From assembly GCA_001751015.1 (NCBI GenBank), contig MAXM01000123.1, forward strand, positions 1-7,283: DNA of 7,283 bases, written 5' to 3'. Below are positions 1 to 6,270 of the stretch, piece by piece; the first letter of the stretch is position 1; each line of letters opens with the position of its first letter. A program made the position numbers and the translations under genes. The notes below the pieces were generated by a model that searched no databases, was not told where the DNA came from, and saw only the letters and a list, made by a program, of their open reading frames with translations. This stretch comes from Desulfobacterales bacterium C00003106 (GTDB taxonomy: Bacteria; Desulfobacterota; Desulfobacteria; Desulfobacterales; C00003106).

Positions 1-2
1 CC

Positions 3-2534
3 TTTTCTCCCGCCGACCTTGTTGTGCAGGCAAAGGATGCGGGCTTTGCCGCTGTTGCCCTGACCGACAAAAACGGCCTGTATGGCGCGATCCGATTCTA
101 TCGGACAGCCCTTGAGCGCCAGGTCAAACCGATAATCGGAACCGAAGCCACCATCTGGAACGGATCGGCCCCTATACTTCTTGCCGTCTCTTTGCAGGGC
201 TATCGCAACCTCTGCCGTCTCTTGAGCCTGGCGCATACATCCGGCCACAAGGGATACCCTGCCTGTCCTGCCGATGCCCTGTCTCGACACAGCGAAGATA
301 TTATCTGTCTCACCGGCGGACGCGAGGGATATCTGCGCAAGCTTCTTGCGGCACACCAGATTGACGCTGCGGCAGCCTGGCTTTCTTATCTGAAAGAGAT
401 TTACGGACATGAGCGCCTGTTTGTAGAACTTCAGAACCATGGCCTTCAGGATGACCTTTCCATCATGCAATCCATGGCTGCCGCAGCAAAGCAGCTTGAT
501 ATCCCGCTGGTCGCGACCAACGAGGTCGCTTTTTTGTGTAAAGAAGATTATGAGGTTCACCGCCATCTTGTCGGCATCCAGCAGAAATGGCATCATCGTG
601 ATGTGCAGCCTTTGCCCAATAATCGGTTTTACCTTAAGACCGAACCTGAGATGCGCGCTGATATCCCCTGTCAGGAAGCCGTGGAAAACGCGGGCAGGAT
701 TGCCCAACGGTGCAATCTTGAATTACCTCTCCATACCCTCCATCCGCCCCGTTTCCCGGATATGCCTTCAAACAAGCGCCTATCCAGGCTATGCTTTGCC
801 TCCCTGGCAAAGCGATATAGAATAGTCACGCCTGATGCCGTTACGCGCCTGCATCGAGAGCTTGCCCTTATAGATCAAAAGGGCCTTTCCGGTTACTTCC
901 TGCTTGTCAAAGACATTCGGGCATTTGCCGAACACCAGGGAATCCGTTGTACCATACGGGGGTCTGCCGCAGGATCTCTTGTGACCTCCCTTGTTTTGGG
1001 TGGAGTCGATCCCATAAAGCACGACCTTCTTTTTGAGCGGTTTCTCAACAAAGGCCGCTCAGATATGCCGGATGTGGATCTTGACTTTGATTCATTGAGG
1101 CGGGATGAAGTGATCGGCTATGTGATGGATAAATACGCGGGTCGGGCCGCCATGCTCGCCACAATCCAGACATTCAGGGCACGAGGGGCTGTGCGGAAAC
1201 TGGGAAGCGCCTTTGGATATACCCGGACCCGCATCAATGAACTGACATCCTTTCTCCCCTATTATACAAAAAGCTCTGCTATCAGGAATATATCTGAGAC
1301 GCTCCCTGAACTTGCAGACACCCCGTTAAGGACAGAGACCGCCCTCCTTGATATGGCGGCCAGGATATCGGGCCTGCCCTTTCAACTTTCCGTTCATGTC
1401 GGTGGCGTGGTCATAGCGCCTGATGAGATAACCGCATGGAGCCCGGTTGAAGCATCGAACAAGGGATTTCCTGTCATGCAGTATGACAAGCACGACATAG
1501 AGGCCCTTGGTCTCATTAAGCTCGACCTTCTCGGTCTCAGGATGCACACCGCTGTCCGGGAGAGCCTTGCGCTTTTGAAAAGGCGCAGGGTATTTGTCGA
1601 CCTCGACAGGCTTCCCCTTGATGACGAGCGTACCTACCGCCTTTTAAGGACCACGGACACGGTGGGCGTTTTTCAGTTGGAATCGCCGGGTCAGCGCCAG
1701 CTGCTCGGAAGGCTTCAGCCCAGAGACTTTGCCGATATAATCGCCGAAATCTCATTGTTCAGACCCGGGCCTGTACAGGGGGATATGGTCAACCCCTATA
1801 TCGCAAGACGGAGCGGCAGGGAGCCGATTACCTATATCCATCCCGACCTGGAACCTATACTGCGGGAAACATACGGAGTGATCCTCTTCCAGGAGCAAAT
1901 CCTGAGGATCGGCCATGACATAGCAGGGCTCTCCTATGCCGATGCCGACAGACTCCGAAGGGGTGTCACAAAAAATCTTTGTCTCAACGAGATCATAAGA
2001 TTAGAAGACGCCTTTATGCAGGGATGCCTCAAAAAAGGGTATTATCGTGCCACTGCCGAAGCGATATTGGCCATGGTAACGAGCTTTGCGGGCTTTGGGT
2101 TCTGCAAGGCCCATGCGGCGTCCTTTGCCCACATCACGTATCAAACTGCTTATCTTAAGGCCCATTATCCCCTTGAATTCTATCTCGGACTCCTCAACGC
2201 GGGGCACGTGGGCTCATACCCAAAGTCTGTTATCCTTAATGAGGCAAAGCGTCATCAGATTCGTATCCTTGGGCCGCATGTCAATTCCAGCCGGATGCGC
2301 TATACACCGGAATCCGGCGGCATCCGTATCAGTCTGTTGGCCATAAAGGGGATCGGCCCGAGCTATGCCGCACGTATCATACAAGCAAGGGAAGTATCCC
2401 TGTATGAAAGCCGACAGGACCTTTGCCTGCGGGCCAATATCCCTGAAAATATTTGCATAAAGCTCCTGGGGGCGGGGGCCATGGACGGGCTGGCTGAGGC
2501 CGCAAACGGATCAAAAAAGGAGGCCTGTGGATAA
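3..2534 (+). CDS. dnaE2: Error-prone DNA polymerase III alpha-type subunit, DnaE2/ImuC-like, 5' partial, lacking its OB domain
   Basis: C-family DNA polymerase, the type used with ImuA/ImuB-like partners for damage-induced translesion synthesis. The frame is open to the left edge (first codon at 3), so the GTG at 24 is not the real start; by comparison with the family about 20-30 residues, including the first PHP motif, lie outside. Of 843 visible residues, about 1-210 form the PHP domain (ALTDKNGLYG, KPIIGTE). The polymerase core has PDVDLDF with acidic residues 357 and 359 and KLDLLGL with Asp508, matching E. coli DnaE Asp401, Asp403 and Asp555. LFRPGPVQGDMVNPYIARR, ILFQEQ and FGFCKAHAASFAHITYQTAY are DnaE-type, the first being typical of DnaE2. 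A helix-hairpin-helix (AIKGIGPSYAARII) lies near the end. The protein stops just after it, whereas full DnaE2 continues into an OB fold; that part is in the next gene, overlapping by 8 bases. Family assignment is strong; DnaE2 rather than DnaE1 is inferred from motifs and total size. Confidence 0.9.
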   Translation, partial: FSPADLVVQAKDAGFAAVALTDKNGLYGAIRFYRTALERQVKPIIGTEATIWNGSAPILLAVSLQGYRNLCRLLSLAHTSGHKGYPACPADALSRHSEDIICLTGGREGYLRKLLAAHQIDAAAAWLSYLKEIYGHERLFVELQNHGLQDDLSIMQSMAAAAKQLDIPLVATNEVAFLCKEDYEVHRHLVGIQQKWHHRDVQPLPNNRFYLKTEPEMRADIPCQEAVENAGRIAQRCNLELPLHTLHPPRFPDMPSNKRLSRLCFASLAKRYRIVTPDAVTRLHRELALIDQKGLSGYFLLVKDIRAFAEHQGIRCTIRGSAAGSLVTSLVLGGVDPIKHDLLFERFLNKGRSDMPDVDLDFDSLRRDEVIGYVMDKYAGRAAMLATIQTFRARGAVRKLGSAFGYTRTRINELTSFLPYYTKSSAIRNISETLPELADTPLRTETALLDMAARISGLPFQLSVHVGGVVIAPDEITAWSPVEASNKGFPVMQYDKHDIEALGLIKLDLLGLRMHTAVRESLALLKRRRVFVDLDRLPLDDERTYRLLRTTDTVGVFQLESPGQRQLLGRLQPRDFADIIAEISLFRPGPVQGDMVNPYIARRSGREPITYIHPDLEPILRETYGVILFQEQILRIGHDIAGLSYADADRLRRGVTKNLCLNEIIRLEDAFMQGCLKKGYYRATAEAILAMVTSFAGFGFCKAHAASFAHITYQTAYLKAHYPLEFYLGLLNAGHVGSYPKSVILNEAKRHQIRILGPHVNSSRMRYTPESGGIRISLLAIKGIGPSYAARIIQAREVSLYESRQDLCLRANIPENICIKLLGAGAMDGLAEAANGSKKEACG
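2517..2523 (+). promoter_or_regulatory. Ribosome binding site for the OB-fold gene, inside dnaE2
   Basis: AAGGAGG, a full Shine-Dalgarno match, lies inside the last codons of dnaE2 and 3 bases before the GTG at 2527. The spacing is short, but the strong match supports independent initiation of the OB-fold protein and argues that the split from dnaE2 is genuine rather than a sequencing frameshift. Confidence 0.6.
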
Positions 2535-2967
2535 CGAACTTCTGCAAAAACTGCTCAAGGAGATGGCGTTCATGGAGGTCTCATTCAGGGGCCATATCAT
2601 CGAACCCTTTAGAGAAGATCTCAAACAAGCCGGGTTTGTCACGAGCGATGGTATAAGGTGGAAAGAACATGGCTCCTGGGTAAGATCTGCCGGAAAAACG
2701 ATTATCATCCACACACCCCCCACGAGAAGCGGAAAGAGGGTCATGTTCCTGACCCTGGAAGACGAAAAGGGCCTCTTTGACCTGACCGTCTTCGAGCATG
2801 TACAACGGCAACATTCAAAAAAGATCCTCGCAAATCCCGTACTCATCACAGAAGGACATGTAAACCGGTTCGGCCTCAGGGGCGTATGTATTGTGGCAAA
2901 ACGCATCCTGACCATCAAGGAATTCTATAATGGGAAAATTGTATATAGGAACAGCTTCCTGGACTGA
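2527..2967 (+). CDS. Stand-alone OB-fold protein, detached C-terminal domain of DnaE2
   Basis: A 146-residue protein matching the part of DnaE2 that normally follows the helix-hairpin-helix. Residues 11-36 (EMAFMEVSFRGHIIEPFRED) resemble the DnaE linker usually seen as 'GL.L..HPL...R'. Residues about 53-130 look like the OB fold (tRNA_anti type), with FLTLEDEKG at 74-82 matching the family's F.TLEDE.G, followed by DLTVF and a GHVNRFG..GVCIVAKRI strand pair. In DnaE proteins this domain binds single-stranded DNA near the polymerase. It starts with GTG at 2527 behind AAGGAGG and overlaps dnaE2 by 8 bases, so it is probably translated by coupled re-initiation and works with the polymerase as a second subunit. 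An internal ATG at 2563 is less likely because the strong ribosome site lies further upstream. The OB assignment comes from motif and position; the partnership is inferred. Confidence 0.8.
   Translation: MDNELLQKLLKEMAFMEVSFRGHIIEPFREDLKQAGFVTSDGIRWKEHGSWVRSAGKTIIIHTPPTRSGKRVMFLTLEDEKGLFDLTVFEHVQRQHSKKILANPVLITEGHVNRFGLRGVCIVAKRILTIKEFYNGKIVYRNSFLD
2917..2921 (+). promoter_or_regulatory. Ribosome binding site for the DUF72 gene
   Basis: AAGGA lies 8 bases before the ATG at 2930, inside the OB-fold gene. It supports the ATG start and hence a 38-base overlap between the two genes. Confidence 0.5.
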
Positions 2968-3838
2968 TAAGACGCTGATCGAAAGCGGAAGGTTCTATCC
3001 AAAAGGGGGCTCCACTGCCGAAGCCCGGCTTCGGTTTTACGCAGACCACTTCGATACGGTCGAGGTTGATTCATCCTATTATGCCATACCGGCGGAACGT
3101 AACGCCGTGCTCTGGGCCAAAAGGACCCCGGAGGGATTTATCTTTAACATCAAAGCTTATTCCATGCTGACCGGCCATCCCACTCTCATTAAGGGCATCC
3201 CCCGAATACTTGCAGCGGAACTCCCCCCAAAGCTCTCAAAACAGCAACAGGCCAGAGAATTCCCCATCGAGATTGTCGAGGCTGCCTTTGACATGTTTGT
3301 GCACACCCTGAGGCCGCTCCAAGATACAGGCAAGCTTGGGTGTATCCTTTTTCAGTTCCCACCCTGGTTTCTCCCCTCCAGGAAATCCTTTGACTGGCTG
3401 AAGCTTGTAAGGGAAAAAACACGCGAGATGATGGTGGCCGTTGAATTTCGTCACCAAAGGTGGATAGAGTCGCCGGATAAAGACAAGGCCGTCCATTTCT
3501 TAAAGGAACACGGGATGACCTTTGTTGCTGTAGACGGCCCCTGGATTCATGGCTGGGCCGGCCCGGGCGCCCTGACCTCGGATGTCGCCTACATTCGCCT
3601 CCATGGTCGCAACCGAAAATCATGGTTTGCCAGGGGGGTTAGGACTGTAGAAAAATACCGGTACCTGTACCCGGACAAAGAACTTCTGCCGTGGGCTGCC
3701 CGGGTAGAAAACGTCGCACAAAGAGCACAGCAAACTTTTGTCCTGTTTAACAACTGCTATGCGGATTACGGGGTCAAAAATGCGGCTATCTTTAAGAAAC
3801 AGTGTTCTTCAGTATCTGGAGCAAAAGACAATATGTGA
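2930..3838 (+). CDS. DUF72 family protein (YecE-like)
   Basis: A complete 302-residue member of the DUF72 family, whose biochemical role is not established; the fold is a TIM-like barrel. Family signatures appear in order: IGTASWTD near the N terminus, YADHFDTVEVDSSYYAIP, RTPEGFIFNIKAYSMLTGHP, GCILFQFPPWF, VAVEFRHQRWI, AYIRLHGRNRKSWF and VLFNNCYADYGVKNA near the C terminus. The length is near the upper end for the family because of an insert after TGHPTLIK (KLSKQQQAREFPIEIVEAAF), which itself resembles the spacer seen in longer DUF72 members. There is no signal peptide or membrane segment, so it should be cytoplasmic. It starts inside the OB-fold gene with a 38-base overlap, which ties it tightly to the polymerase operon and suggests a role in DNA repair or mutagenesis; that link is inference from gene order. 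No convincing terminator follows. Confidence 0.9.
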   Translation: MGKLYIGTASWTDKTLIESGRFYPKGGSTAEARLRFYADHFDTVEVDSSYYAIPAERNAVLWAKRTPEGFIFNIKAYSMLTGHPTLIKGIPRILAAELPPKLSKQQQAREFPIEIVEAAFDMFVHTLRPLQDTGKLGCILFQFPPWFLPSRKSFDWLKLVREKTREMMVAVEFRHQRWIESPDKDKAVHFLKEHGMTFVAVDGPWIHGWAGPGALTSDVAYIRLHGRNRKSWFARGVRTVEKYRYLYPDKELLPWAARVENVAQRAQQTFVLFNNCYADYGVKNAAIFKKQCSSVSGAKDNM

Positions 3839-4140
3839 TAAGGACTATTCTTGACCCATTGTAAAGAAAATCAATGAGGACACGGTTATTAATATGAAAG
3901 AGGCATCAGCAATTAAGCAATTTTTTGTAGATTTCTAATGGATATCACAATGTTTCTCAATTGTTAGGTCTAACTCACCCAAGAACTTCCCCTTGATGCT
4001 ATTTCTGTTTGTCTGCCTGTGCGTTGCACGCAGACAGGTCGCCTCATAGCTTCGAATTCTTCCCTTACCTGCACTCCGGCTTCCTTCAGACGCTCTCTCA
4101 TTGTTACACAACATTTTTTGATATATACAAACAATATTTT
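3839..4140. other. Gene-poor junction between the DnaE2 operon and the parA element
   Basis: About 300 bases without a convincing gene. Composition changes here from GC-rich chromosomal type to very AT-rich sequence before parA. It holds a short frame at 3894 (MKEASAIKQFFVDF then stop) that could be a decayed gene start, an imperfect palindrome GTTAGGTCTAAC at 3963-3974 and a hairpin at 4016-4038. A minus-strand frame of 43 codons (4101-3970) begins MRERLKEAGVQVREEF and reads like coding sequence but has no ribosome site, so it may be a gene remnant. A plus-strand frame at 4009-4305 runs through the promoter region into parA and is not believed. The edge of the inserted element probably lies in this stretch, but no duplicated target or tRNA is visible. 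Confidence 0.4.
4016..4038. repeat. Hairpin, CCTGT-GCG / CGC-AGACAGG
   Basis: CCTGTGCG pairs with CGCAGACAGG around a TTGCA loop, giving 8 pairs with a two-base bulge. The right arm contains CAGACAGG, which recurs in the larger hairpin at 6386-6391. It could be a dispersed palindromic element; no run of T follows, so it is not a typical terminator. Confidence 0.45.
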
Positions 4141-4150
4141 TATTGCTTTG

Positions 4151-4178
4151 TTGTTATATATTTACTATATGATATAAT
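4151..4178 (+). promoter_or_regulatory. Predicted sigma70-type promoter for parA
   Basis: A perfect -10 box TATAAT (4173-4178) lies 16 bases after TTGTTA (4151-4156), a four-of-six match to the -35 consensus. It is about 93 bases upstream of the parA start in sequence with very low GC. Two palindromes overlap or follow the -10 box, which suggests the promoter is repressed by a bound protein, as is common for self-regulated partition operons. Confidence 0.55.
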
Positions 4179-4183
4179 CATAT
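4167..4183. promoter_or_regulatory. Perfect palindrome over the parA -10 box, likely operator
   Basis: ATATGAT-ATA-ATCATAT has 7-base arms around a 3-base centre and covers the whole -10 box. A protein bound here would block RNA polymerase. The ParA or the winged-helix protein encoded downstream is the obvious candidate. Chance palindromes are more frequent in such AT-rich DNA, which lowers certainty. Confidence 0.45.
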
Positions 4184-4190
4184 TAAATAC

Positions 4191-4206
4191 TATTTTAGCT
4201 AAAATA
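4191..4206. promoter_or_regulatory. Perfect 16-bp palindrome downstream of the parA promoter
   Basis: TATTTTAGCTAAAATA is a perfect, uninterrupted 16-bp palindrome 12 bases after the -10 box, where a transcript leader would begin. It may be a second operator or a partition site. It does not match the palindrome over the -10 box in sequence, so two different binding proteins, or chance in AT-rich DNA, are both possible. Confidence 0.4.
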
Positions 4207-4257
4207 CTATGTTATTTATTTATATTAGCAACTAAGACAACCCCATATATAATATAT

Positions 4258-4264
4258 AAAGGAG
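4258..4264 (+). promoter_or_regulatory. Ribosome binding site for parA
   Basis: AAAGGAG lies 6 bases before the ATG at 4271. The strong match and good spacing fix the parA start. Confidence 0.65.
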
Positions 4265-4270
4265 ACTTTT

Positions 4271-5074
4271 ATGCAACCACGATCGGTTATCATTTCAGTT
4301 GTTAATAATAAAGGGGGTGTTGGGAAAACAACAACAACATGCAACCTAGCAGATGCGCTTGCCAGAAAAGGTAAATCAGTCTTGGTGCTGGATATGGATT
4401 CGCAGTGTAATGCCACATCAATGCTTCTTGGTGGCGAAAGGCCCAACGCAAACACTCTTTTTGAATTATTGGATCCAGAAAATACAGAAGTATCTCCTGA
4501 ACAATGTGTTTATCCAACATTCCACGAAAACCTACATATAATTCCAAATATTGATGTGACCGCAGCCCTCGAAGTAAAACTCATTCTCAATCTACCTGCA
4601 TCTTTTTCTGTTTTACGGAACAATCTGCGCGATTTTGCATTAAAAAAATTTGATGTGACGATTATAGACAACCCGCCGAACATGGGAACATTTGTCATTT
4701 GCTCTTTATATGCGTCAGATTTTGTCATTGTTCCCAATGACTCGGGAAGTAAATATAGCATTGAAGGGCTAATTAGAGCAGTTGAATTTATAAAAGATGT
4801 TTCTAAAAACGCTAACCCTGATCTCAAGTTTTTACGATTATTGATTACTCGTTTAGATAAACGGACGTCGATTAGCCGTGCAATTATGCATCAGATTCGC
4901 GAAATTTTTAATCCTCATGATGTTTTTAACACAACGATTCCCATTAACACTACTTTTCAACAGGCTGAACTGCACTCGAAAACAATTTACAAATATGCCC
5001 CGAAAGCTTCTGGTGCCGCAGCTTATCGTAAATTAGCAACAGAACTTATTAGTATCCTTGAAAATAAAACTTAA
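4271..5074 (+). CDS. parA: ParA/Soj family partition ATPase
   Basis: A 267-residue cytoplasmic ATPase of the ParA/MinD superfamily, which binds DNA non-specifically in the ATP state and moves plasmids or chromosomes by interacting with a centromere-bound partner. The deviant Walker A motif KGGVGKTT is at residues 14-21, with the signature lysine Lys14 and the P-loop lysine Lys19. The second motif, DMDSQCNAT, is at 41-49 and matches the family's D.D.Q.N.T. The Walker B region FDVTIIDNPP has Asp133. The C-terminal ITRLDKRTSISR and PINTTFQQAELHSKTIYKY are typical of Soj-like proteins. There is no N-terminal helix-turn-helix extension, so it is the short form, which usually leaves promoter repression to its partner. 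The gene is complete, starts behind AAAGGAG and ends 23 bases before the winged-helix gene, probably in one transcript. Its AT-rich composition differs from the dnaE2 operon, in keeping with acquired DNA. Confidence 0.92.
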   Translation: MQPRSVIISVVNNKGGVGKTTTTCNLADALARKGKSVLVLDMDSQCNATSMLLGGERPNANTLFELLDPENTEVSPEQCVYPTFHENLHIIPNIDVTAALEVKLILNLPASFSVLRNNLRDFALKKFDVTIIDNPPNMGTFVICSLYASDFVIVPNDSGSKYSIEGLIRAVEFIKDVSKNANPDLKFLRLLITRLDKRTSISRAIMHQIREIFNPHDVFNTTIPINTTFQQAELHSKTIYKYAPKASGAAAYRKLATELISILENKT

Positions 5075-5084
5075 AACGATCGAT

Positions 5085-5090
5085 AGGGTG
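5085..5090 (+). promoter_or_regulatory. Ribosome binding site choosing the ATG at 5098
   Basis: AGGGTG lies 7 bases before the ATG at 5098. A possible TTG start at 5092 would leave almost no spacing, so the ATG is preferred. Confidence 0.45.
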
Positions 5091-5097
5091 ATTGATT

Positions 5098-6270
5098 ATG
5101 AAACAACCTAAAAGTTTATTCGAGGGTTTTATAGATGCTAGTAGTTCTTTGGTTGAGCAAGCTTCCAAAACAATAAGAGGAAAAAATTCAGTTGGTCATT
5201 CAGTTGGTCATTCAGTTGAGTACTCGACTGTGCAACCTACTGTGCAACCTACTGAACAACCTACTCAGATACCAAGTCAACAACCAAGTCAGATACCTAC
5301 TGAACAACCTACTCAGATACCAAGTCAACAACCAAGTCAGATACCTACTGAACAACCTACTCAGATACCAAGTCAACAACCAATATTGGTTCAAAATGAA
5401 GCTATACTTTTTCATTGTTTGAAACAGCTTAATGGACAAGTAACTACTATGGCAAAAATTCACCAAGCCACTGACATTTCTATAGATACTCTTCGAGGAT
5501 GCTTAAAAAGATTACGGCAAAAAGGTATGATATCTAAAAATGGAGGTTTAAAAAATGTAGCAGGGCAAATAGGATTTTCAAGAAAAACAACAGAAACCAA
5601 ATTTGTTTTAAGAGGTAATTCCGAGAACCTCAAAAGCAAATTAGCCTCGATTGATTATAGGTCTCTTCCCATTGTAACTAACCAACTCGATGACCAACTC
5701 GATGACCAACTCCTTAGTAGTAGTAGTTTTATATATAATAAAACTACTACTACTAAGGAACTAGAATATAGTTTAAATATAGAGCCAGAATTAGGGTATT
5801 GGAGGGAGAAGGGATTGACCCCAAAACAACTTCATGGGTGGCTGAAAACCGCCCAATGTCCTCTTGGAAACATGATCCAATATTTGTGCTATTGCCGGTT
5901 CGAGTTGGTCGACATGAATATTGAAAAATCCAAACCAGTCAAGAACGCGTTCAACTGGTTTTTCCGCATACTTGAAAAAACTGGTGGCTACCCGAAACCC
6001 AAGGGGTACAAATCCTTTCAGCAGAAACAACTCGAAACAGAACATGCAATCATTTCGGAACGGGAAAAACAGGCGAAAGAAGCGAAAAATCTATATCAGC
6101 GAAAGATGGCCGCTGAACAGGATAAGGGGTTTTGGGAAATGATGAACTTTCCGGAAAGCGAGCTCTATCGACGATGTTTTGACAGTTTAAATAGTTTTGA
6201 GAGAAAACTGAAATCTACGGGCAAACCATTTGAGGGAGCAATGCGGAGAGCCTTTGAACAAACCGAGTGA
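5098..6270 (+). CDS. Repeat-bearing winged-helix DNA-binding protein paired with ParA (putative partition or replication partner)
   Basis: A 390-residue protein I cannot assign to a named family. Residues 1-30 are a short N-terminal tail that could contact ParA. Residues 31-95 are a run of four-residue units (SVGH, then PTEQ-PTQI-PSQQ-PSQI), certainly disordered. Residues about 100-172 look like a winged helix: a first helix NEAILFHCLKQL, TTMAKIHQATDI, then a recognition helix SIDTLRGCLKRLRQKGMI and a basic wing. A second linker at 196-220 has NQLDDQLDDQL and SSSS...KTTTT. Residues 230-306 form a conserved-looking domain (GLTPKQLHGWLK, NAFNWFFRILEKTGGYPKPKGYKS), followed by a charged helical stretch at 307-345. 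The codons of the C-terminal part look more GC-rich than the repeats, so it may be a composite. Its place after parA suggests a ParB-like centromere-binding role or a replication initiator; both are inference. The DNA of both linkers is highly structured. Confidence 0.8.
   Translation: MKQPKSLFEGFIDASSSLVEQASKTIRGKNSVGHSVGHSVEYSTVQPTVQPTEQPTQIPSQQPSQIPTEQPTQIPSQQPSQIPTEQPTQIPSQQPILVQNEAILFHCLKQLNGQVTTMAKIHQATDISIDTLRGCLKRLRQKGMISKNGGLKNVAGQIGFSRKTTETKFVLRGNSENLKSKLASIDYRSLPIVTNQLDDQLDDQLLSSSSFIYNKTTTTKELEYSLNIEPELGYWREKGLTPKQLHGWLKTAQCPLGNMIQYLCYCRFELVDMNIEKSKPVKNAFNWFFRILEKTGGYPKPKGYKSFQQKQLETEHAIISEREKQAKEAKNLYQRKMAAEQDKGFWEMMNFPESELYRRCFDSLNSFERKLKSTGKPFEGAMRRAFEQTE
5188..5382 (+). repeat. 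12-nt-period tandem repeat with a 48-bp higher-order unit
   Basis: 195 bases in phase with the reading frame, each 12 bases giving four residues. It opens with two exact copies of TCAGTTGGTCAT (5188-5199, 5200-5211) and a diverged third, then changes to CAACCTACTGTG-like units, then to a 48-bp unit that encodes PTEQPTQIPSQQPSQI. The 48-bp unit occurs at 5248-5295 and 5296-5343 and for 39 bases at 5344-5382, with no mismatch between copies. Such identity at silent positions points to recent expansion or selection on the DNA itself. Confidence 0.9.
5681..5713 (+). repeat. Second 12-nt repeat, inverted relative to the first
   Basis: ACCAACTCGATG occurs twice in exact tandem (5681-5692, 5693-5704), followed by ACCAACTCC. 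Its core ATGACCAACT (5690-5699, 5702-5711) is the exact reverse complement of AGTTGGTCAT, the core of the repeat at 5188-5211. It encodes QLDDQLDDQL. Confidence 0.85.
5711..5759. repeat. Perfect 22-bp inverted repeat with a 5-nt loop inside the coding sequence
   Basis: Arms 5711-5732 and 5738-5759 are fully complementary over 22 bases and separated by ATATA. The left arm contains four AGT codons (Ser) and the right arm four ACT codons (Thr), so the protein reads SSSSFIYNKTTTT. The left arm begins inside the last unit of the preceding 12-nt repeat. In RNA or single-stranded DNA it would form a long stem. It lacks a trailing T run and stands mid-gene, so it is not an ordinary terminator. Confidence 0.92.

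Noticed and set aside
3836..3900. Terminator after the DUF72 gene
   Set aside because: Only a weak ATTG/CAAT pairing is present, without a T run.
3963..3974. GTTAGGTCTAAC resembling integron attC core sites
   Set aside because: The core patterns GTTRRRY and RYYYAAC overlap here instead of flanking a 50-130 base hairpin, and no cassette or integrase is present; most likely chance.
4009..4305. 98-codon plus-strand frame upstream of parA
   Set aside because: It runs through the promoter, both palindromes and the ribosome site of parA, overlaps its start, has no ribosome site of its own and has a composition-driven Tyr/Ile/Phe-rich product.
5188..5382. CRISPR array
   Set aside because: The repeats are directly tandem with no unique spacers, are in frame with a gene and have no cas genes nearby.
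5212..5466. Minus-strand and alternate-frame ORFs over the repeats
   Set aside because: They exist only because the 12-nt period keeps every frame open; the plus-strand frame has the start signal and the folded domains.
5711..5759. Rho-independent terminator inside the winged-helix gene
   Set aside because: The stem is AT-rich with no T run after it, and the frame continues 170 codons beyond with a well-formed domain.
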